This document shows, piece by piece, positions 1 through 7,352 of a stretch of DNA of 64,000 nt. Source of the stretch: Alkalihalobacillus sp. CinArs1 (GTDB lineage: Bacteria; Bacillota; Bacilli; Bacillales; Guptibacillaceae); the NCBI RefSeq assembly GCF_947387515.1, contig NZ_CANDOB010000002.1, positions 372,001 to 436,000 of the forward strand, in the 5' to 3' direction. The position numbers were made by a program, and so were the translations under genes. How positions within the stretch are numbered: the first letter of the stretch is position 1; each line of letters begins with the position of its first letter. Below the pieces are notes generated by a model. The model was not told the origin of the DNA. It was given only the letters and a program-made list of their open reading frames with translations, and made no database searches.

Positions 1-2
1 CG

Positions 3-1049
3 TTAGCGAATGCCGTTTACGCAGCAGCGAAGCACATTGATCAGTTGGAATCGATCCTTCCTGTCGTGAAACAAGTTGCGCATAAGCATCGAAGTCTTGG
101 TGTGAAACCAGAACATTATCCAATCGTCGGGGAGTATTTATTAAAAGCGATTAAAGAAGTGCTCGGGGATGCGGCGACAGATGAGATTTTGAGCGCATGG
201 GAAGAAGCGTACGGCGTCATCGCAAGTGTGTTCATCGACGTTGAGGAAGAAATGTATAAAGAAGCAGAGGCACAGGTAGGTGGCTGGCGTAACGATCGCA
301 CCTTCGTAGTGGAGCGTAAAGAGCAAGAGAGTGACGTGATCACCTCATTTTATTTAAAACCTGTTGACGGTAGACCGCTCGCACCGTTCAAACCAGGGCA
401 ATACATCAGTGTCAAAGTAAACATACCGGGAGATACTTACACGCACATCCGTCAATATAGTCTTTCAGATGTTCAGGGTAAACCGTACTACCGCATTTCT
501 GTGAAAAAGGAAGAAAACCCTACGAAGCCTGATGGCATCGTTTCAAACTTTTTGCATGAAGGGGTAAAAGAAGGCGATACGCTGAGCGTTACTGCACCAG
601 CAGGAGACTTTTATTTAGAAGAAGGTACGAATCCAATCGTTCTATTGAGTGGTGGAGTAGGGATCACGCCACTAATGAGTATGGTGAAGGCTAGTGCAAC
701 ACAGAACAGAAACACGACGTTCATTCATGCGGCGATCAATGGAAATGTTCATGCATTCGATAAGGAAGTGAGGGCACTGGATCACTCTGCTCTTGATTAT
801 TATACGTGCTATGAATCGCCTACGAGTGAAGATCGAAGGATGGGATTGTTTAATAAAGAAGGCTATGTAACAGGTGAATGGCTAAAAGAAATTCTTACGT
901 TTGATCAGGAAACACATTATTATTTCTGCGGCCCATTAGCTTTTATGAAAGCGGTGAGGGAAGCCCTTGAATCGCTCGGTGTGAAAGAAGAACAAATGCA
1001 TTATGAATTCTTTGGACCAGCAGTCGCACTCGAGCCATCGATTCATTAA
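3..1049 (+). CDS. hmp: Flavohemoprotein (nitric oxide dioxygenase), 3' part
   Basis: The gene runs off the left edge. The frame is open from base 3 and gives 348 residues, against about 400 for Bacillus Hmp, so roughly the first 50 residues are missing. The family oxidises NO to nitrate using heme, FAD and NAD(P)H in the cytoplasm. The globin part carries the proximal histidine in [14 protein letters not shown]. The FAD domain has RQYSLSD. The NAD(P) domain has [23 protein letters not shown] and a terminal FFGP. All three modules of the family are visible in order. A strong terminator follows at 1060. The TTG at 45 is an internal codon, not the start. Confidence 0.95.
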   Translation, partial: LANAVYAAAKHIDQLESILPVVKQVAHKHRSLGVKPEHYPIVGEYLLKAIKEVLGDAATDEILSAWEEAYGVIASVFIDVEEEMYKEAEAQVGGWRNDRTFVVERKEQESDVITSFYLKPVDGRPLAPFKPGQYISVKVNIPGDTYTHIRQYSLSDVQGKPYYRISVKKEENPTKPDGIVSNFLHEGVKEGDTLSVTAPAGDFYLEEGTNPIVLLSGGVGITPLMSMVKASATQNRNTTFIHAAINGNVHAFDKEVRALDHSALDYYTCYESPTSEDRRMGLFNKEGYVTGEWLKEILTFDQETHYYFCGPLAFMKAVREALESLGVKEEQMHYEFFGPAVALEPSIH

Positions 1050-1059
1050 AATGCTGTTA

Positions 1060-1093
1060 AGACATTTCCGTTAATGTGGAAATGTCTTTTTTT
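1060..1093 (+). terminator. Rho-independent terminator after hmp
   Basis: AGACATTTCC pairs with GGAAATGTCT across an 8-nt loop (10 bp perfect) and runs into seven T. It ends hmp transcription. Confidence 0.85.
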
Positions 1094-1142
1094 CAATTGT
1101 TGAGGGTTGGTTGCCGGTTTGAAATAATTGTTAGAAGGCGGA

Positions 1143-1160
1143 GTCAGGTACGTACCTGAC
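1143..1160. repeat. Perfect 18-bp palindrome before the PPOX gene
   Basis: GTCAGGTAC is followed directly by its reverse complement GTACCTGAC, then CCC. It resembles the core of the GGGACAGGT-type palindromes later in the window, with TCAGG replacing ACAGG. It sits 20 nt before the start codon at 1181, so it could be a distant repeat copy or a local operator. I cannot tell which. Confidence 0.5.
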
Positions 1161-1180
1161 CCCATAGATAGGAGGGTATC

Positions 1181-1627
1181 ATGAGAATTGTCAACGGAAA
1201 GCGAACGTTCGAGCTGCGTATGTTGTTAGACAAACCTTTATTCGCTCATCTTTCAACATCATCTGAAAATGGACCAAGAGAATCACCGGTGTGGTTTCAC
1301 TGGGAAGACGAGTGTTTATGGATGATCGGCAACCCCGGAAACACCTTCCCGTTACGGCTTAAGGAAGAACCGAAGTGTGCCATTGGAATCGTTGATTTTG
1401 ATCACAACAAGGGGAAAGTATGGCACGCCGGTTTTAGAGGAAAAGCGACGGTCGAACCGTTCGATCAAGCACTAGCAGAGCGCTTACTGTCAAAATACTT
1501 AGGTGAAAATAAAGAGGTTTGGGACCAAAGGTTTCAGCACCAGGATGAAGAGAATGTTTTGATTCGCTTCGTACCTGAAACAGTTGTAGTGAGAGATCAA
1601 TCGTATGGCCCGAGTATTTCCAAATGA
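1181..1627 (+). CDS. Pyridoxamine 5'-phosphate oxidase-like (PPOX) family protein
   Basis: This 148-residue protein has the split-barrel FMN-binding pattern of general-stress PPOX proteins. An N-terminal stretch (FAHLSTSSENGPRESPVWFHW) reads like the usual 'ATLATVDADGRPHVSPVWF' segment. It is followed by WMIGNPGNTFPLRLKEEPKCA and a barrel strand around GFRGKATVEPF. Members bind FMN, F420 or heme, and the substrate cannot be read from the sequence. The ATG at 1181 has GGAGGG eight bases upstream. It stands alone between the hmp terminator and a HAD gene, with which it could be co-transcribed (51-nt gap). Confidence 0.8.
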   Translation: MRIVNGKRTFELRMLLDKPLFAHLSTSSENGPRESPVWFHWEDECLWMIGNPGNTFPLRLKEEPKCAIGIVDFDHNKGKVWHAGFRGKATVEPFDQALAERLLSKYLGENKEVWDQRFQHQDEENVLIRFVPETVVVRDQSYGPSISK

Positions 1628-1678
1628 ATCCATCTACTATATACTGAACAACAATAGCTTAGAGGGGAGAAAATACAT

Positions 1679-2302
1679 ATGGATAGTATAATTTTTGATC
1701 TAGACGGAACGATATGGGATCCGATCGATACGGTGATCGATGCTTGGAATGAGAGTATCAGTCAAAGTCCTCACACGGACAAACAGCTAACGCGTGAAGA
1801 TTTCGAACGGTCGATGGGATTGCAGATGGATCAGATCAGTAAAATGTTTTTTCCAGATGTTCGTGAAGAAGAAAGAAAACAACTCATCGATGCATGCGGG
1901 AAGAATGAACTAGGTACGATTGCCGAAAAAGGTGGATCTCTTTATGAGAACGTTCCTGAGGTTCTCAAGGTTCTTGCTCAGTCGTACAAGCTTTATATCG
2001 TAAGCAACTGTCAGGATGGGTATATCGAGGTGTTTTATGACTATCATCAACTAGGTGAACACTTTTTAGATTATGAAAACCCGGGTAGAACAGGGCTTTC
2101 AAAGGGTGAAAACATTAAGTTGATCATGGAACGAAACAACCTTCATAATCCTGTTTATGTAGGCGATACGGAAGGGGACAGAAAGGCTGCCAGGTTCGCT
2201 CAGATTCCTTTTGTTTATGCAAAGTATGGGTTTGGTCAAGTGAGTGAGTATGACGATGTGATCGAAAGGTTCGATGATCTTTTAACATTGTACGGGAAAT
2301 AG
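1679..2302 (+). CDS. HAD-superfamily hydrolase (phosphoglycolate phosphatase-like)
   Basis: This 207-residue cytosolic phosphatase shows all four HAD motifs. Motif I is FDLDGTIWD (nucleophile Asp7, acid/base Asp9). Motif II is IVSNCQDGY. Motif III is the lysine in GLSKGENI. Motif IV is YVGDTEGDRKAA. The helical cap between motifs I and II places it in subfamily IA, beside phosphoglycolate phosphatase and beta-phosphoglucomutase. The substrate is not predictable. GAGGGGAGA precedes the ATG at 1679. Confidence 0.85.
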   Translation: MDSIIFDLDGTIWDPIDTVIDAWNESISQSPHTDKQLTREDFERSMGLQMDQISKMFFPDVREEERKQLIDACGKNELGTIAEKGGSLYENVPEVLKVLAQSYKLYIVSNCQDGYIEVFYDYHQLGEHFLDYENPGRTGLSKGENIKLIMERNNLHNPVYVGDTEGDRKAARFAQIPFVYAKYGFGQVSEYDDVIERFDDLLTLYGK

Positions 2303-2318
2303 ATGGGTAAAATAAAAT

Positions 2319-2347
2319 AACCGCACTGCCATTAATAAGGTGCGGTT
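2319..2347. terminator. Bidirectional terminator between the HAD gene and the 52-aa gene
   Basis: AACCGCAC pairs with GTGCGGTT. On the minus strand the hairpin is followed by TTATTTTATTTTA, so it best serves the minus-strand small gene. On the plus strand the tail is only TTT. Confidence 0.65.
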
Positions 2348-2357
2348 TCCAAGGTCG

Positions 2358-2516
2358 TTATCGCGTTGCAACTTTGATCGTAAACGATGGAAAGTTAGCT
2401 CTTTCTGCATAAGACGCAGCTTCTTTGTACGTACTGAAACAAACATCTAACGTGGTCCGAGCACCGTTGTCTTCGAGTACTGTGATCACCCACACACCGA
2501 TCATCTCCGTAATCAT
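2358..2516 (-). CDS. Small hypothetical protein (52 aa)
   Basis: This short minus-strand frame reads MITEMIGVWVITVLEDNGAR and ends in FTIKVATR. It has an alternating hydrophobic pattern (beta strand) followed by an amphipathic stretch STYKEAASYAERA, like other tiny Bacillus proteins with one beta-hairpin and one helix. An in-frame stop precedes the ATG. The nearest GGAGG is 26 nt upstream, too far for a normal site, so the start is uncertain. A terminator with a good T-tail follows. I do not recognise a family. Confidence 0.5.
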   Translation of the reverse strand: MITEMIGVWVITVLEDNGARTTLDVCFSTYKEAASYAERANFPSFTIKVATR

Positions 2517-2678
2517 TATTTCTTATTTTATTCAATAAGTATCCTCCATGTTCGGTGATTTTCGATAAAAATATACGTGTACAGACCAATTTTTTTAAGA
2601 AGGGACACGAAGAATTGGCATGCTTCTTGTTTTGAGATAACGACAGCAATAAGCCGATTTTGTGATAGGTAAAAAAGC

Positions 2679-2798
2679 GTGAAGAAAAGCCGTATGGATC
2701 GAAGAGCAGGTAAGAACGTGAAGCTGTTTTATGGCATCGTGCTCGTTTTGTTTTCCATCTTGATCGCAAGACTATTTTACATACAACTTTTGCATTGA
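2679..2798 (+). CDS. Possible 39-aa single-pass membrane peptide
   Basis: A GTG-started frame encodes a basic N-terminus (KKSRMDRRAGK), one hydrophobic helix (LFYGIVLVLFSILIARLFYI) and a stop. The pattern of basic head, helix and RLFYIQL is typical of the first 40 residues of class B penicillin-binding proteins. No transpeptidase follows. It could be a remnant or a free-standing membrane peptide. The ribosome site is weak (AGG nine bases upstream). Confidence 0.35.
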   Translation: MKKSRMDRRAGKNVKLFYGIVLVLFSILIARLFYIQLLH

Positions 2799-2821
2799 TT
2801 TTCCAGCACGGTTTTGATAAT
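2795..2821 (+). promoter_or_regulatory. Candidate promoter for the hisS leader
   Basis: TTGATT (2795-2800) and GATAAT (2816-2821) are separated by 15 nt, which is short. They are the best candidates ahead of the leader peptide at 2856. Low confidence. Confidence 0.3.
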
Positions 2822-2855
2822 GTAATTTGAAATAGAGGAAAAGGTGTGAGTTCAC

Positions 2856-2903
2856 ATGGTCAACGAACGATTGTCATTCACACAACTTCATCATAACAAC
2901 TAG
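2856..2903 (+). CDS. Putative regulatory leader peptide with tandem His codons
   Basis: This 15-codon frame reads MVNERLSFTQLHHNN. It is preceded by AAGGTG nine bases before the ATG, a convincing ribosome site. Two consecutive CAT (His) codons lie just before the end. Its TAG stop is the first triplet of the hairpin at 2901. The arrangement resembles amino-acid-sensing leader peptides, here ahead of a histidyl-tRNA synthetase gene. Function is inferred from position and codon content only. Confidence 0.5.
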   Translation: MVNERLSFTQLHHNN

Positions 2904-2949
2904 CCTTGCTATCCGATTTTCTAAAAAGAAATCGCACATAGGAAGGCTA
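2901..2949 (+). promoter_or_regulatory. Leader hairpin that sequesters a second ribosome site
   Basis: Three stems stack: TAGCCTT/AAGGCTA (2901-2907 with 2943-2949), CTAT/ATAG (2909-2912 with 2938-2941) and CGATTT/AAATCG (2914-2919 with 2929-2934). The 3' arm contains AGGAAGG (2940-2946), a good Shine-Dalgarno nine bases before the ATG at 2956. That ATG opens a frame running through the terminator into hisS. A ribosome paused on the leader peptide would disturb this hairpin. Confidence 0.55.
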
Positions 2950-2958
2950 TTCTTCATG

Positions 2959-3004
2959 AAACCGCATCGATTAAGTGACGAACTTAAATCGATGCGGTTT
3001 TTTT
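2959..3004 (+). terminator. Attenuator-type terminator in front of hisS
   Basis: AAACCGCATCGAT pairs with ATCGATGCGGTTT (13 bp), extended by TAAG/CTTA, with a seven-base loop and a run of seven T. It is a strong intrinsic terminator only 23 nt ahead of the hisS start, so it must be read through for expression. Confidence 0.85.
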
Positions 3005-3027
3005 ATACTTTTTTAGGAGGAATGGAT

Positions 3028-4296
3028 ATGAAGAGCTTTCAAAATGTAAAAGGAACGCAGGATTTTTTGCCTAAGGATCAGAGGGTAAGAAGGGAGATCG
3101 TCCGAACGCTTGAAGATTTGTTCATTCAATACGGATGCCAGCCGCTTGAGACGCCAATCTTGAATGAAACGAGCTTGATGGCTTCGAAATACGCGGGTGG
3201 CGATGAGATTTTGGAGGAGATGTATCGATTATCGGATCGGGGAAATCGAGACCTTGCGTTACGATATGACTTGACGATTCCGTTCGCAAAAGTGGTGGCG
3301 ATGAATCCATCCTTAAGCATGCCTTTTAAACGGTACGAGATCGGAAAGGTATTTCGAGACGGTCCCATCAAAGCGGGGAGGTTCCGCGAGTTCACGCAGT
3401 GCGATGTTGATATCGTTGGTGTGGATACACAGCTTGCTGAAGCAGAGTTGATGATGATGGGGTTAGAAGGCTATCGTCGGTTAAACCTCGATGTGGTGAT
3501 TCAGTACAACAATCGGAAGCTGTTGATCGGCATGCTGAACGTTTTCGGAACGCCGCGTGACAGGGTGAACGATGTGATATTAACACTTGATAAGCTGCCG
3601 AAGATTGGTGTGGACGCTGTGGTGAACGAGCTAGAAGACAAAGAAGTATCACCTCAGCGTGTAACGGCGATCAAGCAGTTTCTTGAAGAGGAGGGGAATA
3701 CGGAGCTTTCTTATTTTGAACGGTTCAGTGAGTCTGAGAACGTACTGAGAGAAGGGATTGAAGAGCTTAGGGAATTGCAATCTTATTTAATGTATCTCGG
3801 TATCGATGAGAAATGCGTCTTCAATCCTTTTTTAGCGAGAGGGTTGGATATTTACACGGGAACGATTTATGAAGTGTTTTTGAGGAGCGGCAGCGTAACA
3901 TCGAGCATCGGAAGCGGGGGAAGGTATGACAATGCGGTCGCTGGCTTGATCGGACGTGATGAGCCGCTTCCGACGGTCGGAATTTCTTTTGGACTGGACG
4001 TCATTTATACGGCGATGAAAGAGGAGATTGAGGTAAAAGAGAGCGCGATCGAGTATGTTATCATCCCAATAAACACAGGGGTGCAGGCGTTGAAGCTTGC
4101 GAAGGCTTTCAGGGACAAAGGAAATCGTGTTGAGGTTGATATGAGCGGACGGAAGGTAGGGAAAGCGATGAATAAAGCGCATCGAGAAGGCATTCCTTAC
4201 GTGATCATCATTGGTGAAGAGGAAGTGAAAAACGGAACGTACAACGTGAAAAACATGGCAACGGGTGATGAGAATACAGAGCGGTTTGAATTTTGA
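3028..4296 (+). CDS. hisS: Histidyl-tRNA synthetase
   Basis: This 422-residue class II synthetase charges tRNA-His with histidine. It starts MKSFQNVKGTQDFLP, the family's N-terminal signature. Motif 2 lies in FKRYEIGKVFRDG...GRFREFTQCDVDIVG. The histidine-specific element is RGLDIYTGTIYEVF. Motif 3 is in SGGRYDNAVAG...TVGISFGLDVI. The C-terminal anticodon-binding domain follows (from about residue 330). The ATG at 3028 is chosen because AGGAGG lies seven bases upstream. An in-frame ATG at 2956 with its own ribosome site would add 24 residues encoded by the terminator. No T-box is visible, unlike B. subtilis hisS. The downstream gene is cwlJ. Confidence 0.95.
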   Translation: MKSFQNVKGTQDFLPKDQRVRREIVRTLEDLFIQYGCQPLETPILNETSLMASKYAGGDEILEEMYRLSDRGNRDLALRYDLTIPFAKVVAMNPSLSMPFKRYEIGKVFRDGPIKAGRFREFTQCDVDIVGVDTQLAEAELMMMGLEGYRRLNLDVVIQYNNRKLLIGMLNVFGTPRDRVNDVILTLDKLPKIGVDAVVNELEDKEVSPQRVTAIKQFLEEEGNTELSYFERFSESENVLREGIEELRELQSYLMYLGIDEKCVFNPFLARGLDIYTGTIYEVFLRSGSVTSSIGSGGRYDNAVAGLIGRDEPLPTVGISFGLDVIYTAMKEEIEVKESAIEYVIIPINTGVQALKLAKAFRDKGNRVEVDMSGRKVGKAMNKAHREGIPYVIIIGEEEVKNGTYNVKNMATGDENTERFEF

Positions 4297-4379
4297 TGAC
4301 GAGCCCATCGCTACTTTTCTTTCATGGATTAGTGACATCACCATGGGCATTCATCATACACTATCTTGGGGTGAGGAAA

Positions 4380-4817
4380 ATGCCAAGAGTAAAGTACAAA
4401 GATTCAGATGTTGCCTTGATGGCAAGGATGATGAGAGCCGAAGCCGAAGGAGAAGGGAAACAGGGGATGCTCTATGTAGGAAACGTCATCGTCAATCGTG
4501 CGCAGGCCGATTGTTTGGATTTCCAGGGGTTACGAACCATTCCTCAGGTGATCTATCAGGTTCAGGGAGGCAACTATTCATTTGAAGCTGTCCAAAAAGG
4601 GAACGTTTTCTACCATCGAGCGCGAGAATCTGAGAAGCGATTAGCGAAACAAAATTTGGATTACTGGAGGCAACATCCAGGGAAATACGCGCTCTGGTAC
4701 TTCAATCCTTACGGGCCATGTCCTTCAACATGGTACGGTCAGCCGTTCTCTGGTCAATACAAAAACCACTGTTACTACGAGCCAGAAGGCGGCACGTGTG
4801 CGAGTGTTTATCGATAG
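4380..4817 (+). CDS. cwlJ: Spore cortex-lytic cell wall hydrolase, CwlJ type
   Basis: This 145-residue protein belongs to the SleB/CwlJ hydrolase-2 family, which cleaves muramic-delta-lactam cortex peptidoglycan during spore germination. The catalytic glutamate region is MMRAEAEGEGKQGMLYVGN, followed by VIVNRA. The C-terminal half shows ALWYFNPYGPCP and WYGQPFSGQYKNHCYY. The length matches B. subtilis CwlJ (142 aa), which also lacks a signal peptide. The start is taken at 4380 because GGTGAGG lies just upstream. The longer frame from 4293 begins inside the hisS stop codon. It may be co-transcribed with hisS. Confidence 0.85.
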   Translation: MPRVKYKDSDVALMARMMRAEAEGEGKQGMLYVGNVIVNRAQADCLDFQGLRTIPQVIYQVQGGNYSFEAVQKGNVFYHRARESEKRLAKQNLDYWRQHPGKYALWYFNPYGPCPSTWYGQPFSGQYKNHCYYEPEGGTCASVYR

Positions 4818-4835
4818 GTGTTATTTGTAACAAAT

Positions 4836-4872
4836 AAACCATAGTGAACGGGCTCGCTCGCTATGGTTTTCT
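4836..4872. terminator. Bidirectional terminator between cwlJ and the cupin gene
   Basis: AAACCATAG pairs with CTATGGTTT around a 16-nt loop, with T-rich tails on both strands. A second small inverted repeat (TTATTTG/CAAATAA) abuts it at 4821-4837. Confidence 0.7.
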
Positions 4873-4873
4873 G

Positions 4874-5458
4874 TTATTTTCGCTTCCTTGAGAGTGGAGG
4901 TGGCGGTCCGATGACGACTGCGCCAGCACCTTCGATCGGCTCTAGCGCTGCAGCCATTTTCTTCGGCTCAATATTGTATGCTTGTTCGTAAACAGGAAGT
5001 GGCGTTTGCGTTAACATCGTAGAACCTTCCTGCGTTTGAAACTGATCATTGTTAAAGAATAGAAGCAGTTTTGTATCGTCAGAATCAGCTGAGATCCAGT
5101 GCCAGTAACCCATTGGGATGAACACCGTTTCGCCTGGTTTTGTCAGCTTGTACGTTTGTAGTTTATTGTTGTTAGGGTCAAGAATGCCAATGGTTGCCGA
5201 ACCAGAAATAAGGTAGTCCAACTCCCATGCGTTCGGATGCCAGTGAGGTTCTCTAATAAACCCCTTCGACATATTTAGTTCTGCGACAGATCCTCCGATC
5301 ATGGCAGGCATCTGTGTGGAAGATAAAAGATAGACGATGTTTTCTGGATCTCTTTCAAACAACACGCTGTTGTTTATATCAAAAAACAAATTTGGTGTAC
5401 CTTTTCCACCGACTAGATTTCGGTTATCGGTGATATACCCTGAAACGGGACTCGTCAT
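4874..5458 (-). CDS. Single-domain cupin (oxalate decarboxylase-like)
   Basis: This 194-residue cupin has the metal-binding motif PHWHPNAWELDYLISGSATIG (HxH...E) and the second histidine in PMGYWHWISADSD. The fold and sequence resemble one half of bacterial oxalate decarboxylases and germin-like proteins. The pair of cupins needed for a classical OxdC is absent, so the reaction is unknown. The ATG at 5458 (MTSPVSGYITDNRN) is preferred because AGAGG lies seven bases upstream. A frame opening 13 codons earlier exists. The C-terminus is proline-rich and basic (GPPPPLSRKRK). Confidence 0.8.
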   Translation of the reverse strand: MTSPVSGYITDNRNLVGGKGTPNLFFDINNSVLFERDPENIVYLLSSTQMPAMIGGSVAELNMSKGFIREPHWHPNAWELDYLISGSATIGILDPNNNKLQTYKLTKPGETVFIPMGYWHWISADSDDTKLLLFFNNDQFQTQEGSTMLTQTPLPVYEQAYNIEPKKMAAALEPIEGAGAVVIGPPPPLSRKRK

Positions 5459-5575
5459 ATGATTTCCTCTTTTCATGTCAAACTTCTCTATTATCATATG
5501 TACGTAACTTTATTTGGACTAGTTAGGGGTCTAGTTTCTAGAGAACTATGTTCTTGTCCTTTGTATCCTTCAATA

Positions 5576-5610
5576 TAAGAGAGCTTACCCTGCTTGGATA
5601 AGCTCTCTTA
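5576..5610. terminator. 12-bp perfect inverted repeat, terminator-like
   Basis: TAAGAGAGCTTA and its exact complement TAAGCTCTCTTA are separated by 11 nt. It lies just past the stop of the minus-strand gene at 5625. The tail is not T-rich, so termination is likely but not certain. Confidence 0.55.
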
Positions 5611-5624
5611 TACGTGGGAAGCGT

Positions 5625-6173
5625 TCATTGCTTTGAACTCTTGATGACCTTTGGTCTCTTGTATTTACTCTTTTTGGAGGAGCTATTTTGCAGCTGCTTC
5701 ATTTGGAGCTTCTGAGCCAGGTCGGTTTGACCGTTCTCGCTTCGACCGTTCTTTGTTCGTTCGTTATTAGTACTTGGAGCTACTTGAGGCTCTGGTGTTC
5801 GAATCGTTCCGCTACTCTCGCCAATAACACGAACCGTCTCTGATACCCGATCGATCGGTGCGTTCGATGTTTCTTCTAACAATGCGAAGTGAAACTCGTA
5901 GTTGCCAAGTTCTCTAAATGTACCGAGGATCGTTGCGCACGTATCCGGGTTAACGCCCTCGAACACAAACGTACCGAGGCTATCGAACGTGATCGGTGTA
6001 CCATCCATAAAGAATAAATCAATATTCTGGGCCTGATCGGGATTGCCCAATGAAACGAGAACGTTTGTATTTAATGTTGGATTGCAGTCGATTGAGAATA
6101 CACAGATAGACAAGATGTTTTGTACATCCGTATCGACGATAGAAGGGTTTCTGACGACTAAATAAAGAGACAA
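5625..6173 (-). CDS. Hypothetical protein with basic Ser/Lys tail
   Basis: I do not recognise a family. The 182 residues fall into two parts. Residues 1 to about 115 form a beta-rich domain (LYLVVRNPS, NVLVSLGNPDQAQNIDLFF, GTFRELGNYEFHFALLEE) with several cysteines (LSICVFSIDC, DTCATILG). Residues about 120-182 form a low-complexity polar tail ending in SSSKKSKYKRPKVIKSSKQ. The TTG start at 6173 has AAGGTGG nine bases upstream. There is no signal peptide or membrane helix. The layout (compact domain plus basic tail) occurs in spore-coat proteins, but that is only a guess. Confidence 0.7.
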   Translation of the reverse strand: MSLYLVVRNPSIVDTDVQNILSICVFSIDCNPTLNTNVLVSLGNPDQAQNIDLFFMDGTPITFDSLGTFVFEGVNPDTCATILGTFRELGNYEFHFALLEETSNAPIDRVSETVRVIGESSGTIRTPEPQVAPSTNNERTKNGRSENGQTDLAQKLQMKQLQNSSSKKSKYKRPKVIKSSKQ

Positions 6174-6289
6174 CCGAATTAACCACCTTTCATAATCTAT
6201 CTTAAAGTATATGCAAACGGGCTTTTATTGGATTGGATGACTTGCGTCTAATTTTTGGGAAGTGGATAACGAAGGTGAGTTCGACACCA

Positions 6290-6308
6290 TTCGGGGAGTG
6301 ACAGGCAC
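6290..6308 (+). repeat. 19-nt repeat, copy 1
   Basis: TTCGGGGAGTGACAGGCAC occurs here and again at 6724-6742. This copy folds on its own as GGAGTG/CACTCC. It carries the GACAGG core shared with the larger palindrome family at 44-54 kb. Confidence 0.55.
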
Positions 6309-6382
6309 TCCATAGGGAACTTTATGATGGGGTAAGCCGTAGATAAGGTAGAAGATCTTTAGCCTATCAGGAGGAAGCGCTT

Positions 6383-6640
6383 ATGTTCACAACCATCATG
6401 TCACTATTACTCGCGATCGTTCTTATTGCTTCAATCGTTCTCGTTATAAAGAAACGAAGAAAGGCGGGGCAAACTGGATTGAAGAGTGCGCTAACACCGA
6501 TTTGCTTCTTTTCAATCGCCATCATCAACTTGTTCGGAATGTGGTTTGATCTTCTTGGAGTGTTCATATGGTCCCTAAACATCATCTTATTGTTGGTAGG
6601 GGCATACATTACGAAATACTCACTTGTCCAAGAAAAATGA
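6383..6640 (+). CDS. Small membrane protein (85 aa)
   Basis: This is an 85-residue integral membrane protein with about three hydrophobic helices: residues 2-22 (TTIMSLLLAIVLIASIVLV), 38-58 (TPICFFSIAIINLFGMW) and 60-80 (LGVFIWSLNIILLLVGAYI). A basic cytoplasmic loop KKRRKAG follows helix 1. AGGAGG lies nine bases before the ATG. No family is recognised. A terminator follows at 6674. Confidence 0.75.
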   Translation: MFTTIMSLLLAIVLIASIVLVIKKRRKAGQTGLKSALTPICFFSIAIINLFGMWFDLLGVFIWSLNIILLLVGAYITKYSLVQEK

Positions 6641-6673
6641 GTTTCATAGCCAATAACTAAATATGAGGTGAAG

Positions 6674-6710
6674 AGGGTGTTATGAGATTATCTCATAACG
6701 CCCTTTCTTG
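6674..6710 (+). terminator. Terminator after the 85-aa membrane protein
   Basis: AGGG plus GTTATGAGA pairs with TCTCATAAC plus CCCT around TTA, followed by TTCTT. Confidence 0.7.
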
Positions 6711-6720
6711 CGTTCGACAG

Positions 6721-6756
6721 GATTCGGGGAGTGACAGGCACCCGAATCTTTTTTTT
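6721..6756 (+). terminator. Terminator formed from repeat copy 2
   Basis: GATTCGGG pairs with CCCGAATC and runs into eight T. The 5' arm and loop are the second copy (6724-6742) of the 19-nt repeat seen at 6290, so the repeat here forms part of an intrinsic terminator. Confidence 0.65.
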
Positions 6757-6820
6757 GGACATGCCCCTTTTTGCGCTTTCGTTTCGATATATAGGGTGAA
6801 AGCGAAAGGAGGTGACACAC

Positions 6821-7039
6821 ATGGCAACAGCTTCTCTTAATAGCACGCAGCTTCGTATGGTACTTGACGTTGGAGTCGATGAGAAAGGTAAGACGATCTT
6901 TCGCAGCAAGAACTTCAACAACATCAAAGTCACAGCTTCGACGGACGCATTGTTCACCGTTGCAGCAGCGCTAGCTCCACTACAACAGCACACGATGTTT
7001 GCGGTTGAGCGCAATGATTCTTCTGATCTACTAGGCTAG
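6821..7039 (+). CDS. DUF1659 family protein
   Basis: This is a 72-residue protein of the DUF1659 type: MATASLNSTQLRMVLDVG, then DEKGKTIFRSKNFNNIKVTA, then ALFTVAAALAPLQQHT. These tiny proteins occur in spore formers in a fixed set with DUF2922 and YvrJ proteins, exactly as here. Function is unknown. An ideal AAAGGAGGTG lies six bases before the ATG at 6821. The longer frame starting at 6812 overlaps that site and is rejected. Confidence 0.85.
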   Translation: MATASLNSTQLRMVLDVGVDEKGKTIFRSKNFNNIKVTASTDALFTVAAALAPLQQHTMFAVERNDSSDLLG

Positions 7040-7076
7040 TACGCTATCCAACTAAATAAGGGAGGAGGTACCCGAC

Positions 7077-7292
7077 ATGGCAAAAACACTTGAACTTCAA
7101 TTTCTTAACGCTGACAACAAGCCGTTCTCGATCTCACTTAACGATCCGGTCGAGCCGGTAGATGCAGCAGCGATCTCCGCTGCGATGGACACATTGCTTC
7201 AACAGAACATCTTCTCTACTAGCGGTGGTGATCTTGTATCAAAACGAGGCGCAAGAATCGTTGAACGTAACACGAGCGACGTGATCATCTAA
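7077..7292 (+). CDS. DUF2922 family protein
   Basis: This 71-residue protein begins MAKTLELQFLNADNKPFSIS and continues with LNDPVEPVDAAAISAAMDTLL, the DUF2922 pattern. It lies 37 nt after the DUF1659 gene with GGGAGGAGG upstream, so the two form an operon. A terminator hairpin separates it from the YvrJ gene. The role is unknown. The paralogous look of the pair (two short beta-alpha proteins with LDVG.DEKGK / LNADNKPF starts) suggests partners in one complex, which is inference. Confidence 0.85.
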   Translation: MAKTLELQFLNADNKPFSISLNDPVEPVDAAAISAAMDTLLQQNIFSTSGGDLVSKRGARIVERNTSDVII

Positions 7293-7299
7293 TCTACCT

Positions 7300-7325
7300 G
7301 AGAGAGCACTTGCTCTCTCTTTTTC
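7300..7325 (+). terminator. Terminator between the DUF2922 and YvrJ genes
   Basis: GAGAGAGCA pairs with TGCTCTCTC across CT and is followed by five T. It may reduce rather than abolish read-through into the YvrJ gene, which starts 28 nt later. Confidence 0.75.
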
Positions 7326-7352
7326 CAGTAGCTAAAAAAAGGAGGGATTGTC

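Noticed and set aside
2395-2769. 124-codon minus-strand frame
   Set aside because: It has no ribosome site, its residue content is arginine/serine/cysteine-rich noise, and it conflicts with the better 52-codon frame and the plus-strand 39-codon frame.
2800-3027. T-box riboswitch ahead of hisS
   Set aside because: The conserved AGGGTGGNACCGCG element and the antiterminator partner are absent. Only a leader peptide, one hairpin and a terminator are seen.
5498-5575. Small ORFs and repeats between the cupin and the unknown gene
   Set aside because: No frame with start, ribosome site and plausible content was found.
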